Positions 17,019 to 26,611 of a stretch of DNA of 64,000 bases are shown here, piece by piece (within the stretch, counting starts at the first letter, position 1; every line of letters starts with the position of its first letter). A program made the position numbers and the translations under genes. The stretch spans positions 1,798,001 to 1,862,000 of the forward strand of contig CAWEGO010000002.1 of NCBI GenBank assembly GCA_963808725.1, in the 5' to 3' direction. The DNA is from JAHFUA01 sp963808725. GTDB lineage: Bacteria > Acidobacteriota > Terriglobia > Terriglobales > Acidobacteriaceae. Under the pieces are notes generated by a model. The model saw nothing but the letters and a program-made list of their open reading frames with translations, ran no database searches and was not told the origin of the DNA.

Positions 17019-18983
17019 ATGCCTGAGACCGCACAAGTGGCCCAGACCATCCAAGTCAAGCTCCCCGACGGGAGCGTGAAAGAAGTCCCCAAGGGCACGA
17101 CGCCGCTTGATGTCGCGCGGGAAATCTCGCCGCGCCTGGCCGATGCCGCCCTGGTTGCCAAATCCAACGTCACGCTCATCGACCTGAACCGGCCGCTCGA
17201 AAAAGACACCGAGCTGCGCATCCTGACCAACCGCGACCCGGAGGCGCTCGAAGTCTTCCGGCATTCCTCGGCGCATCTGCTGGCTGCGGCTGTGCTCGAA
17301 CTTTTTCCTGAGACCAAGCTGGGGCACGGACCGGCGACCGAGAGCGGCTTCTTCTACGACTTCTACCGTCCCACGCCGTTCACGCCCGAGGACCTGGAGA
17401 AGATCGAAAAGAAGATGCAGGAGCTGGTGGAGAAGGACATTCCCTACGCGCGGGATTTCCTGCCACGCCAGGAGGGCCTGGAGCGCTTCAAGGGGGAAGG
17501 CGACTTCATGAAGTGCCACTTCATCGAGCAGTTCACCGCGCCCGATGAAAAGATCTCGCTCTACCGCACCGGCAAATTCGTGGATTTCTGCCGCGGTCCG
17601 CACCTCCCGTCGACCGGCAAGGTCAAGGCCTTCAAGCTGTTGAACATCGCCGGCGCGTACTGGCTGGGCGACGAGAAGAACCCGCAGCTCCAGCGCATCT
17701 ACGGCACCTCGTTCTACTCGAAGAAAGAGCTGGACGACTACCTGCACAAGCTGGACGAAGCCAAGCGCCGCGACCACCGGCTGCTCGGCAAGCAGCTCGA
17801 CCTGTTCTCCATCCAGGAGCTGGCCGGCCCGGGGCTGATCTTCTGGCATCCCAAGGGCGGCATCATGCGCAAGACCATGGAAGACTGGCTGCGCGATGAG
17901 TACCTGAAGCGTGGTTATTCTCTGGTCTTTACTCCCCACGTGGCGCGGGTGGACCTATGGAAGGTTTCGGGACATGAGGGCTACTACGCTGAGAACATGT
18001 TCACCCCCATGAAGCTGGACGATGCGGATTATCGCATCAAGCCCATGAACTGCCCGTTCCACATTCTTATTTATAAGGACCAGCTCCGGTCGTACCGCGA
18101 CCTGCCGGTCCGCCTGGGCGAGTTGGGGACGGTCTACCGTTACGAACGGTCGGGCGTCATGCACGGCCTGATGCGAGTTCGCGGTTTCACTCAGGACGAT
18201 GCCCACATCTTCTGCACCCCGCAGCAGATCGAGGATGAGATCGTGGGCTGCATGGATTTCGCGCTAGCCGTGCTGAACACCTTCGGCTTCAACGAATACC
18301 AGGTGGAGCTTTCCACCTGGGACCCAAAAGACCGCAAGAACTTTCTCGGGTCTGACGAGCAGTGGGAGCTGGCCAACCGCTCGCTGGAGAACGCCTTGAA
18401 GCGGCGCAACGTGAGCTACAAGGTCATCCCTGGCGAAGCCGCGTTCTATGGGCCGAAGATCGACGTGAAGCTGGTGGACGCCATCGGCCGCTTGTGGCAG
18501 CTCTCCACCATCCAGTTCGATTTCAACCTGCCGCAGCTCTTCGACCTGGAGTACGTCGGCGAAGACGGGCAGCGCCACCAGCCGCTGATGGTCCATCGCG
18601 CACTGTGGGGATCGGTGGAGCGCTTCTTCGGCGTGCTGATTGAGCACTACGCGGGCGCCTTCCCGCTATGGCTCTCGCCGGTGCAGGTGGTGGTGGTACC
18701 CATCAGCGAGAAGCATCATGACTATGCGGAGAAGATCGGGGCGCAGTTGCGCGAGGCTGGCGCACGAGTCCATGTGGACAATCGCAACGAGAAGATGAAC
18801 GCCAAGATCCGCGAGCATGCGCTGCAGAAGACGCCCTACATCGCGGTGGTGGGGGAGAAGGAAGCCCAGGCCGGCTCGGTCAACGTCCGCACCCGCGGCA
18901 AAGAAAAAACCGACGACATGCCGGCGGTGGAGTTCGTCGCCAAGGTCTGCCAGCTCATCGCCGAAAAGGCGACAACCCTTTAG
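17019..18983 (+). CDS. thrS: Threonyl-tRNA synthetase
   Basis: This 654-residue protein charges tRNA-Thr. It has an N-terminal TGS domain (IQVKLPDGSVKEVPKGTTP), an editing domain with the HxxxH motif (HSSAHLLA) and a further zinc-editing Cys (CRGPH). The class II catalytic core follows (MNCPFHILIY, and the GxxRYERSG and MHGLMRVRGFTQDD motifs), then the anticodon-binding domain. Length and order are normal. The ATG is 12 codons inside a longer frame and coincides with the family start. It stands alone, followed by a palindromic repeat. Confidence 0.97.
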   Translation: MPETAQVAQTIQVKLPDGSVKEVPKGTTPLDVAREISPRLADAALVAKSNVTLIDLNRPLEKDTELRILTNRDPEALEVFRHSSAHLLAAAVLELFPETKLGHGPATESGFFYDFYRPTPFTPEDLEKIEKKMQELVEKDIPYARDFLPRQEGLERFKGEGDFMKCHFIEQFTAPDEKISLYRTGKFVDFCRGPHLPSTGKVKAFKLLNIAGAYWLGDEKNPQLQRIYGTSFYSKKELDDYLHKLDEAKRRDHRLLGKQLDLFSIQELAGPGLIFWHPKGGIMRKTMEDWLRDEYLKRGYSLVFTPHVARVDLWKVSGHEGYYAENMFTPMKLDDADYRIKPMNCPFHILIYKDQLRSYRDLPVRLGELGTVYRYERSGVMHGLMRVRGFTQDDAHIFCTPQQIEDEIVGCMDFALAVLNTFGFNEYQVELSTWDPKDRKNFLGSDEQWELANRSLENALKRRNVSYKVIPGEAAFYGPKIDVKLVDAIGRLWQLSTIQFDFNLPQLFDLEYVGEDGQRHQPLMVHRALWGSVERFFGVLIEHYAGAFPLWLSPVQVVVVPISEKHHDYAEKIGAQLREAGARVHVDNRNEKMNAKIREHALQKTPYIAVVGEKEAQAGSVNVRTRGKEKTDDMPAVEFVAKVCQLIAEKATTL

Positions 18984-19056
18984 CCACGGATTCACACAGA
19001 TGGGGACGGATCACGAAGACAGAAATGATCCGCGCCCATCCGTGAAAATCCGTGGC
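18983..19056. repeat. Palindromic CCACGGATT repeat after thrS
   Basis: AGCCACGGATTCACACAGAT faces ATCCGTGAAAATCCGTGGCC, giving a hairpin of about 20 base pairs with an internal GGATCA/TGATCC arm. It begins at the thrS stop codon, a position suited to transcription termination or mRNA 3' protection. Confidence 0.85.
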
Positions 19057-19184
19057 CGCCTTTGTCCGTGGCCGGTTTCCTCATCAGGGAACGGCCGGAT
19101 GACGGAATGGCAGTGGCCGGATTTCCAGCGGGGTGCCCAGTTCGTAACCACCGCAACTGAGCAGAACGGGATTAGACTTTCGTT

Positions 19185-19829
19185 ATGCGTTTGGTTAGGC
19201 TTGCCTGGCTCTTCATCGCTCTCTTCTTTGTTACCTGGGGATGGATCCTGTGGAAGGCGCCGAAAGGCCAAGCCGATGATCACCCGCAGCCGCCTGCCGA
19301 TCTTGCTGAAATCGTGAAGAAGCAGTTCGGCCCCTGCTTTGAAGTCGCCACTGAACGTACCGGCATGAAAGTGAACTACCTGCATCCCCAAACCGGGGGC
19401 CTGCCTTGGGTAATCTTCCTCACTGCTGACCTGGATGGCGACGGCGTGGAAGACGCCGTGATCGTGGCCCGCTGCAAGACACCGCTCATGGACGAAGCCA
19501 GCCACAACTACAGGGTGGTCGATCCCTACTATACGAATTACGGGTACGGCAACCCCAGGGTTACCGCGCAATTCAGCGCCACCGATCCCAACCGCCAGAA
19601 TCTCGTCCTGGTGATCCATGGCGCCGGAAAAGAAGCCTGGCGCGCGCCCGTTCCCAAGGCCAAGTTCGTCTTCATCAACCTGCCCTTCGACAGTCTCTCG
19701 CTCACCCGAGTCAACTACCGCAAGCGGCCCGTTGTCGCAATCAATCTGATTGAAGAAGAAGAGCAATCGACCTCAGCCGTCTTCTGGGACGGCAAGAAGT
19801 ACAGGTGGTCGGACATGGCGAGCCAGTAG
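19185..19829 (+). CDS. Membrane-anchored or secreted protein of unknown function
   Basis: A 214-residue protein with an N-terminal hydrophobic segment (LAWLFIALFFVTWGWILW) that is either a signal peptide or an anchor. ADLDGDGVEDAVIVARC resembles an FG-GAP/EF-hand-like calcium loop (DxDxDG). The rest is beta-rich and soluble. No enzyme motif is seen. It is flanked by repeats and has its own promoter region. Confidence 0.65.
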   Translation: MRLVRLAWLFIALFFVTWGWILWKAPKGQADDHPQPPADLAEIVKKQFGPCFEVATERTGMKVNYLHPQTGGLPWVIFLTADLDGDGVEDAVIVARCKTPLMDEASHNYRVVDPYYTNYGYGNPRVTAQFSATDPNRQNLVLVIHGAGKEAWRAPVPKAKFVFINLPFDSLSLTRVNYRKRPVVAINLIEEEEQSTSAVFWDGKKYRWSDMASQ

Positions 19830-19840
19830 CCAGTTGAGGC

Positions 19841-19877
19841 GAAGAGCCAAGAGCCAAGAGCCAAAAGCCAAAAGCTC
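19841..19877. repeat. Tandem word repeat (AGCCAAA type)
   Basis: AGAGCCA, AGAGCCA, AGAGCCA, AAAGCCA and AAAGCT are consecutive variants of one seven-base word. A weak facing arm (AGCTAGTGGCTAGTAGCT) follows. The same word family reappears before secF. It sits just upstream of the carboxyltransferase promoter. Confidence 0.75.
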
Positions 19878-19915
19878 GCAGCGAGAAGCTAGTGGCTAGT
19901 AGCTGCCTGCCTCCT

Positions 19916-19921
19916 TATAAT
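19916..19921 (+). promoter_or_regulatory. TATAAT box of the carboxyltransferase gene, leaderless arrangement
   Basis: TATAAT is followed by seven bases and the ATG, with no Shine-Dalgarno sequence. No good -35 was identified. Confidence 0.55.
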
Positions 19922-19928
19922 TCCCCGC

Positions 19929-21480
<1,552 letters not shown>

Positions 21481-21483
21481 AAA

Positions 21484-21562
21484 CGCCACGGATTTTCACG
21501 GATCAATACGGATCATTTTCTTCTTGGTTTTTGATCCGTTTAAATCCGTGTGAATCCGTGGC
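21484..21562. repeat. Palindromic CCACGGATT repeat
   Basis: ACGCCACGGATTTTCACGGAT faces ATCCGTGTGAATCCGTGGC with inner arms GGATCA / TGATCC. It starts three bases after the carboxyltransferase stop codon, again at a gene 3' end. Confidence 0.85.
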
Positions 21563-21590
21563 TAGCTTATTCTTGGCTATTCATGAAACA

Positions 21591-21612
21591 GGCCCGTGGC
21601 GAACCACGGGCC
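21591..21612. terminator. Nine-base-pair GC hairpin with a four-base loop
   Basis: GGCCCGTGG-CGAA-CCACGGGCC is a perfect stem. On the minus strand the loop is TTCG and TGTTT follows; on the plus strand TTCTT follows. It could stop transcripts from either side: the carboxyltransferase from the left, or the candidate RNA from the right. Confidence 0.6.
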
Positions 21613-21652
21613 TTCTTGGGGGAGGGAGCCGAAGCCGATTTTGGAGGGCAGA

Positions 21653-21990
21653 TAAAAACAAGAACCCCGAGGTTATGGCCCCCGATTCTTCTCGACCAGC
21701 GGCTCGCGATTCGACCCTTGCCGACCTGCGACCGCCGCTACCTTGCGGGTCACGACGTGCGATCTTTAAGAAGGCTTGCGCCTCCAGCTCGGGCTCCGGG
21801 CTCGCCGCCAACCGGAAAAACCGGCTACCGCCCCGGGGTTCTATCTTGCCTTCGACAGCTCCTCGTTCTCCTCGACCAGAAGGTTGCTACGACCCTCACC
21901 AGCCCTCCGCCCTTGGGTCTCGAGAAGCTGGACGGTGACTTGGCTTGAGCCCCGGACGCGCTACCAACCGGGAAAACTTAAGTAAGTGTC
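21653..21990 (-). ncRNA. Candidate structured RNA, unidentified
   Basis: A GC-rich block of about 340 bases without a convincing reading frame. Read on the minus strand it has several compact hairpins with GNRA or similar loops, such as GGCGCAAGCC and GCCGGTTTTTCCGGTTGGC. It ends with AACC-TCGG-GGTT followed by CTTGTTTTT, a plausible intrinsic terminator. I tested it by eye against RNase P RNA, tmRNA and SRP RNA signatures and found none. A degenerate coding remnant is the main alternative. Boundaries are approximate. Confidence 0.3.
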
Positions 21991-22363
21991 AAAGAACGAT
22001 GGACTTTTTACACCCACTGGATTGGAAGTCAACCGATTTGTAGTGATTTTATGTGGTTGCTTTTCATCAAGTTGCGGTCTGTCCACAGGCCTATGTTACA
22101 AAACAGGTGCAATGTCTGTTGGTCGACAATCGCAGCAACCGAGGCCTCGTTCCCGCACGAATCGCAATGACTTATGAAAATCCGCAAGGTCAGAGCGCCT
22201 TCGCCAGCATTGACGCTATTGAAATTTTCCACAGCGATATGCAGCAGGGGTGGAGCGAGCCAGTGCCAACAAAGGATCGGGAACACCTCCAGCCACGCCG
22301 ATTTCCTCAAATTAGGTCTGTGGAAAACTCGATCTCAACCGCATTTTATGCAGCTTCCAGAAA
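21991..22363. other. Gap with no supported gene
   Basis: This stretch is lower in GC than its surroundings. It has short open frames on both strands, but none has a ribosome site, recognisable motif or codon bias that favours it. The longest plus-strand frame would overlap the start of the ABC ATPase. I leave it unassigned. Confidence 0.5.
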
Positions 22364-23401
22364 ATGCGCTGCAGTTACACTAAGAAGGTGGGTGCTCCGC
22401 TGCTTGAAGTCAGAGATCTGAGTGTCGAGTTTGCGACTGCCCAGGGCCGCGTGCCGGCGGTGCGCGATGTCAGCTTCGAGGTGCGCCCCGGAGAGGTTGT
22501 GGGACTGGTGGGAGAATCGGGCTCGGGCAAGTCAGTGACGTCGCTGGCCATCCTGCGCCTCTTGCCGGCGCAGGCGCGGATATCCGGCGAGGTCCAGTTC
22601 ACCGGCCGTGACCTGTTGCGCGCCGGCGAGGCAGAGATGCGGAGCGTGCGCGGCGCCCGGATCAGCATGATTTTCCAGGAGCCGATGACGGCGCTGAACC
22701 CGGTGATGCGCGTCGGCGACCAGGTGGCGGAAGCGGTGTTGGCGCACAACTCAGTCGCCGGTCGCCAGTCGCCAGTCGTCAGTAAGAACGAGGCTTGGCA
22801 GCGGGCGGTGGAAGCGTTGCGCGACGTGCAGATTGCTGACGCCGAGCGCCGTGGCCGTGACTATCCTCATCAGCTCTCGGGCGGGATGCGGCAGCGGGTG
22901 ATGATCGCCATGGCCATGGTCAACCGGCCCGAACTGCTGATCGCCGACGAACCCACCACGGCGCTCGACGTGACTATCCAGGCGCAGATCCTGGAACTGC
23001 TGGGCGAGTTGCAGCAGAAATACGGTTTGGCGATGCTGCTGATTTCGCACGACTTGGCGGTGGTGTCGCAGGTGGCGCACCGTGTCGCCGTGATGTATGC
23101 CGGCGCGATCGTGGAGATCGGGGCGGCCAGCCAGGTCTTCCGCAATGCGGCCCATCCCTATACCCGCGGTCTGCTCGAAGCCGTGCCCACGCTCGCCACC
23201 GACCGCGCTCGTCCGCTGAAGACCATCGAAGGGACGGTGCCGGCGATCACGGCGCTGCCTCCTGGCTGCGCCTTCGAGCCGCGCTGCGGAATGCGCATCG
23301 CAGCCTGCGCGCGGGCGTTTCCCCCGCTGGCCGAGGTCGAGCCCGGACACTGGGCGAGATGTCCGGTGAGCACTCAGCACTCAGCATTCAGCACTCAGTA
23401 A
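22364..23401 (+). CDS. Peptide/nickel ABC transporter ATP-binding protein (OppD/DppD type)
   Basis: A 345-residue protein. Walker A (GESGSGKS) is near residue 50, the Q-loop is FQEPMTALNP, the signature LSGGMRQRV and Walker B LLIADEPT follow, and the C-terminus carries the oligopeptide-transporter Cys domain (PPGCAFEPRC...C...C). It powers uptake of peptides or similar substrates; no permease gene is adjacent. Two parts come from repeats: residues about 129-142, between Q-loop and signature, and the last ten residues (STQHSAFSTQ). The start may be the ATG used here or an in-frame GTG eight codons later with AAGAAGG near it. Confidence 0.93.
   Translation: MRCSYTKKVGAPLLEVRDLSVEFATAQGRVPAVRDVSFEVRPGEVVGLVGESGSGKSVTSLAILRLLPAQARISGEVQFTGRDLLRAGEAEMRSVRGARISMIFQEPMTALNPVMRVGDQVAEAVLAHNSVAGRQSPVVSKNEAWQRAVEALRDVQIADAERRGRDYPHQLSGGMRQRVMIAMAMVNRPELLIADEPTTALDVTIQAQILELLGELQQKYGLAMLLISHDLAVVSQVAHRVAVMYAGAIVEIGAASQVFRNAAHPYTRGLLEAVPTLATDRARPLKTIEGTVPAITALPPGCAFEPRCGMRIAACARAFPPLAEVEPGHWARCPVSTQHSAFSTQ
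22748..22788. repeat. Tandem word repeat (CAGTCGC type) inside the ABC ATPase gene
   Basis: CAGTCGC, CGGTCGC, CAGTCGC, CAGTCGT and CAGT run in frame and encode about 14 residues (NSVAGRQSPVVSK). One-armed: no reverse-complement partner is nearby. Confidence 0.75.
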
Positions 23402-23536
23402 ACCCACCACGGAGTCACGGGCCACCGAGGAATTGGGCCCGGCGCCGCGTCCCATCCGCGAACATGACAAGCAAGCCCGCGGAGGGTATCATCTCTGCCC
23501 GTTGGCTACTGAGTGCTGATTGCTGACTGCTGAGTG
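23366..23536. repeat. Inverted repeat built from CACTCAGCA words
   Basis: The left arm (23366-23400: GCACTCAGCACTCAGCATTC and on) forms the end of the ABC ATPase coding region. The right arm (23503-23536: GCTACTGAGTGCTGATTGCTG and on) reaches the start of the phosphoesterase gene. About 100 bases with a CCACGGAGTCACGG motif lie between. The same word, with arms in the same order, recurs at 39.13-39.21 kb. Confidence 0.85.
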
Positions 23537-23545
23537 CCGTATTCC

Positions 23546-24346
23546 ATGCGCATCCTCATTCTGAGCGACATGCATTCCAATCTCGAGGCGGTGAACGCCT
23601 GCCTGGAGGTGGCGCCCTCCTGCGACAAAGTGGCGAACCTGGGAGACATCGTCGGCTACGGGGGCAGTCCTAACGAGGTGACGCAGGTCGCCCGCAAACT
23701 GGGCGGGCTCTTGGTACGCGGCAATCATGACAAGGCCTGCACCGGCCTGATGAGCATGGAAGACTTCAATCCGGTGGCGGCGATCGCCGCACTGTGGACC
23801 ATGCAGGCCCTTACGCCGGAAAACATGCAGTGGCTCAAGCTGATGCCGCGGGGGCCGGTGTTCCTGCCCTTCCGCTACCCGCTCAACCAGGAGGAAACGT
23901 GGGCGGGCACGGAGGCGGACGGCGTACAACTGGTGCACGGCTCGCCGCTCGATGAAGACGAGTACGTGATCGTCATGCGCGACGCGCAGGAGTCGCTGTT
24001 GCGCTCTAACTATCCGCTTACCTTTTTTGGGCACACCCACATCCAGGGTGGATTCGCCTTCGAGAACGACCGCTGGGAGACGCTGCGGCCCATCTACCAG
24101 GGCACGCAGAACCATCATGAGACTTGGGTGCTTGATCTGAGCAGCGGCGCCAAGTACATGATCAATCCCGGGTCGGTGGGACAACCCCGCGACGGCGATC
24201 CGCGGGCGGCGTTCTGTGTTTTCGATCCTGACCGCTACGAGGTCATCTTCTACCGCGTGCCCTACAACATCGAGAAGGCGCAGCACCACATTATCGCCGC
24301 CCGGCTGCCGGAGCGGCTGGCGACGCGGCTGTCGGAAGGAAGGTAG
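23546..24346 (+). CDS. Metallophosphoesterase, calcineurin-like
   Basis: A 266-residue protein with all metallophosphoesterase blocks: LSDMHSN (D-x-H), GDIVGYG (GDxxGYG), GNHD, and GHTHIQG. The order and length match the YfcE/diadenosine-tetraphosphatase-like branch found widely as a stand-alone gene. The substrate could be a phosphodiester or a nucleotide. The ATG is chosen because it begins the first beta strand (MRILILSDMH); a GTG four codons upstream lies in repeat DNA. Confidence 0.92.
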   Translation: MRILILSDMHSNLEAVNACLEVAPSCDKVANLGDIVGYGGSPNEVTQVARKLGGLLVRGNHDKACTGLMSMEDFNPVAAIAALWTMQALTPENMQWLKLMPRGPVFLPFRYPLNQEETWAGTEADGVQLVHGSPLDEDEYVIVMRDAQESLLRSNYPLTFFGHTHIQGGFAFENDRWETLRPIYQGTQNHHETWVLDLSSGAKYMINPGSVGQPRDGDPRAAFCVFDPDRYEVIFYRVPYNIEKAQHHIIAARLPERLATRLSEGR

Positions 24347-24359
24347 CTGTCAGAAGAAT

Positions 24360-24450
24360 TGAGCCATTGGGCCATTGAGTCATTGAGTGATTGGAGGACC
24401 CCTTCGCGTATTTTAATGGCTCAATGGCACAATGACTCAATGACCCAATC
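24360..24450. repeat. Inverted repeat built from CATTGAGT words
   Basis: GAGCCATTGGGCCATTGAGT and following words face AATGGCTCAATGGCACAATG and following words across about 22 bases. The right arm supplies the first residues of the RNase HI-like protein. Confidence 0.85.
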
Positions 24451-24886
24451 CTTGCGTGGTCCGTCGCCAGCAGGAAATCCTCCGCAGCACCTCGCGGCGC
24501 ACGTGGACGGCGGCGCCCGCGGCAATCCGGGACCGTCCGGATATGGCGTGGTGATCGAGGACCCGCACGGGACGCGGATCGCGGAGTTCGGCCGCTACCT
24601 CGGCCACCACACCAACAATTTCGCCGAATACTCCGGGCTGATCGCGGCGCTGAATTATGCGCTCGAGCACAAGCACTCCGCCCTGCGCGTGCTGAGCGAT
24701 TCCGAGCTGATGGTCAGGCAGATGAACGGGGTGTACAAGGTGCGGAGTCCAGAGCTGCGTCCGTTGTATGAAGAAGCGAAGCGGCTTTCGCGGCAGTTAC
24801 AGTGGTTCCGCATCGAGCACGTTCGCCGCGAGCACAACGCGGAAGCGGATCGGCTGGCGAATGAGGCCATGGACCGGAAAGTCTGA
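24416..24886 (+). CDS. RNase HI-like protein
   Basis: About 156 residues with the RNase H fold. AHVDGGARGNPGPSGYG carries the first Asp, NFAEYSGL the Glu, LSDSELMVRQMNG the second Asp, and REHNAEADRLANEA the last Asp, so the catalytic set appears intact. This is the short RNase HI family without the basic protrusion (YpdQ/Rv2228c-like). The N-terminal 20 or so residues come from the repeat; the real start may be this ATG or one eight codons later, and neither has a good ribosome site. Confidence 0.9.
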   Translation: MAQWHNDSMTQSLRGPSPAGNPPQHLAAHVDGGARGNPGPSGYGVVIEDPHGTRIAEFGRYLGHHTNNFAEYSGLIAALNYALEHKHSALRVLSDSELMVRQMNGVYKVRSPELRPLYEEAKRLSRQLQWFRIEHVRREHNAEADRLANEAMDRKV

Positions 24887-24969
24887 TCAGACCCGCCCCA
24901 GAGACACGGAGGTCTGGAAGATTGCTCGCCTCCGTGTCTCTGCGTCCTCTTGGTGGGTTCGCTTCCCTA

Positions 24970-24975
24970 TAGAAT
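24970..24975 (+). promoter_or_regulatory. TAGAAT box of tgt, leaderless arrangement
   Basis: TAGAAT ends nine bases before the tgt ATG; the intervening AAGCATTC has no Shine-Dalgarno sequence. Confidence 0.45.
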
Positions 24976-24984
24976 TAAGCATTC

Positions 24985-26214
24985 ATGTCCAGCCTGTTCC
25001 AAATCGAAGCCCGCTGCGGTTCGGCGCGCGCGGGGCGGCTCAGGACTGCGCACGGCGATGTCGAGACGCCCGTCTTCATGCCGGTCGGGACACTGGCTAC
25101 GGTGAAGGGCGTCCCGCAGGAGACGCTGGAAGAACTTGGGGTCAAGATCCTGCTGGCCAATACCTATCATCTATTCCTTCGCCCGGGCACGGACACGATC
25201 CGCCAGCTCGGCGGGCTGCACGGGTTCATGAGCTGGGAGCGCGCCATCCTGACCGATTCCGGCGGCTACCAGGTGTTCAGCCTGAGCGACCTGCGCAAGG
25301 TGCGCGAGGAGGGAGTGGAATTCCGCTCACATCTCGACGGTGCATTGCATTTCCTGAGCCCGGAAACCGCGGCCGCGGCGCAGATCGCACTGGGCGCCGA
25401 CGTCATTATGGCCTTCGACGAGTGCACCGAGTATCCGGCCGAGCGCGAGCATGCCCGCCAGTCCATGAAGATGACGGCGCGCTGGGCGGAACGCTGCAAG
25501 CGGTATTTCGAGGAGCACCGGCAGGAAGTGCCTTGGGGACAAGTTTCGGGTTTCAAGTTTCAAGTTTCAAGTTCCGGATCCGGCGCTCGAAACTCGAAAC
25601 TCGAAACTGGAAGCTCGTCCCAGCTCCTCTTCGGCATCGTCCAGGGCGGCATGTTCGGCGACTTGCGGCGGGAATCCGCCGGGCGCACCGTCGAGATCGG
25701 CTTCCCCGGCTACGCCATTGGCGGGTTGAGCGTGGGGGAGCCACGGGCGCTAACGCGGGAAATGGTCGAGGCCACCTTGCCGCATCTGCCGCAAGACCAG
25801 CCGCGGTACCTGATGGGCGTCGGCACCCCGGATGAGATCGCGGAATACGCCGCGCTGGGCATCGACATGATGGATTGTGTGCTGCCCACGCGGGCGGCGC
25901 GCCACGGGCTGCTGTACACGTCAGAGGGCAAGCTGGCGATCAAGAACGCGCGTTTCGCGCAGGACGAAGGTCCGCTTGACCCGCGTTGCGGCTGCCGGGT
26001 GTGCGTCCGCTATTCCCGCGCCTACCTGCGGCACCTCTACAGCTCGAACGAGACGCTGGCGGCGGTGCTGAACACCATCCATAACCTGGCCTTCTACCTT
26101 GACACAATGCGGCAAGTGCGGCAATCTATTAAACTTGGGCACTTGGAAGCATTACTCTCCGAGGTCCGATCGCACAGCCTGAACTCTTCCGCCCAGGGGG
26201 AAGACCCGGCCTAG
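24985..26214 (+). CDS. tgt: Queuine tRNA-ribosyltransferase with an internal repeat insertion
   Basis: This 409-residue protein exchanges guanine-34 of certain tRNAs for a queuosine precursor. Motifs are SARAGRL near the start, NTYHLFLRPG, DSGGYQVFSL, FDECTEYPA, LFGIVQGG with the following EPR loop, and the zinc site CGCRVCVRYSRAYLRHL. About 25 residues (187-211, GFKFQVSSSGSGARNSKLET) sit immediately before LFGIVQGG. They are encoded by a word repeat and are absent from ordinary Tgt of about 375 residues. Followed by yajC-secD-secF, the usual order. Confidence 0.95.
   Translation: MSSLFQIEARCGSARAGRLRTAHGDVETPVFMPVGTLATVKGVPQETLEELGVKILLANTYHLFLRPGTDTIRQLGGLHGFMSWERAILTDSGGYQVFSLSDLRKVREEGVEFRSHLDGALHFLSPETAAAAQIALGADVIMAFDECTEYPAEREHARQSMKMTARWAERCKRYFEEHRQEVPWGQVSGFKFQVSSSGSGARNSKLETGSSSQLLFGIVQGGMFGDLRRESAGRTVEIGFPGYAIGGLSVGEPRALTREMVEATLPHLPQDQPRYLMGVGTPDEIAEYAALGIDMMDCVLPTRAARHGLLYTSEGKLAIKNARFAQDEGPLDPRCGCRVCVRYSRAYLRHLYSSNETLAAVLNTIHNLAFYLDTMRQVRQSIKLGHLEALLSEVRSHSLNSSAQGEDPA
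25547..25616. repeat. Inverted repeat built from GTTTCAA words, in frame inside tgt
   Basis: GGTTTCAAGTTTCAAGTTTC is faced by CTCGAAACTCGAAACTCGAA across about 18 bases. Its length keeps the tgt frame open. The encoded residues are Ser/Lys-rich and lie on a surface loop before a catalytic strand, judging from the family. Confidence 0.85.
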
Positions 26215-26287
26215 CGGATCATTCCTTGAGGAAATAAAGGGAAGGAAGCGCGCTTCACCACGGCGCCATACAAAGCAAGCAGTTCTG

Positions 26288-26611
26288 ATGGACCTACACC
26301 TTATCGGCAGTCTCATTCTCGCGCAGGGCGGCCAGGGCGGAGCCGTGTTGTGGCTGCCGCTGGTTCTCATCTTCGGGATCTTCTACTTCCTGCTGATCCT
26401 GCCGCAGCAGCGCCGCCAGAAGAAGTGGCAGGCCATGCTGGGAGCCCTGAAGACCGGGGACCGGGTGACTACGACCGGCGGTCTGCGCGGCACCATCATC
26501 GCGCTGCGCGACGATGTCGTCCACCTGCGGGTTCCACCCGACAATCTGCGCTTGGAAGTGCTGCGTTCGTCGGTGGCTACGGTGGCCGGCCCCGAGGAGC
26601 AGGCAAAATAA
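26288..26611 (+). CDS. yajC: Preprotein translocase subunit YajC
   Basis: A 107-residue protein with one membrane segment (LWLPLVLIFGIFYFLLILPQ), the family motif QQRRQKKWQAML, and LKTGDRVTTTGGLRGTI. YajC associates with SecDF at the inner membrane. It lies between tgt and secD as in most genomes. The 88-base gap to secD is wholly a hairpin-forming repeat. Confidence 0.96.
   Translation: MDLHLIGSLILAQGGQGGAVLWLPLVLIFGIFYFLLILPQQRRQKKWQAMLGALKTGDRVTTTGGLRGTIIALRDDVVHLRVPPDNLRLEVLRSSVATVAGPEEQAK

Noticed and set aside
16332..17939. A 535-codon open frame on the minus strand
   Set aside because: It overlaps the beta-propeller gene and thrS in antisense and has no recognisable domain.
21550..21948. 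A 132-codon plus-strand frame over the candidate RNA
   Set aside because: Pro/Leu/Arg-rich composition with no motif, beginning inside a repeat; looks like chance in GC-rich DNA.
22053..22421. A 122-codon plus-strand frame
   Set aside because: No ribosome site or motif; it runs through the start of the ABC ATPase gene in another frame.
23366..23400. Tandem words resembling a short CRISPR array
   Set aside because: Unit length is only 8-10 bases with no unique spacers and no cas genes; fits the word-repeat class instead.
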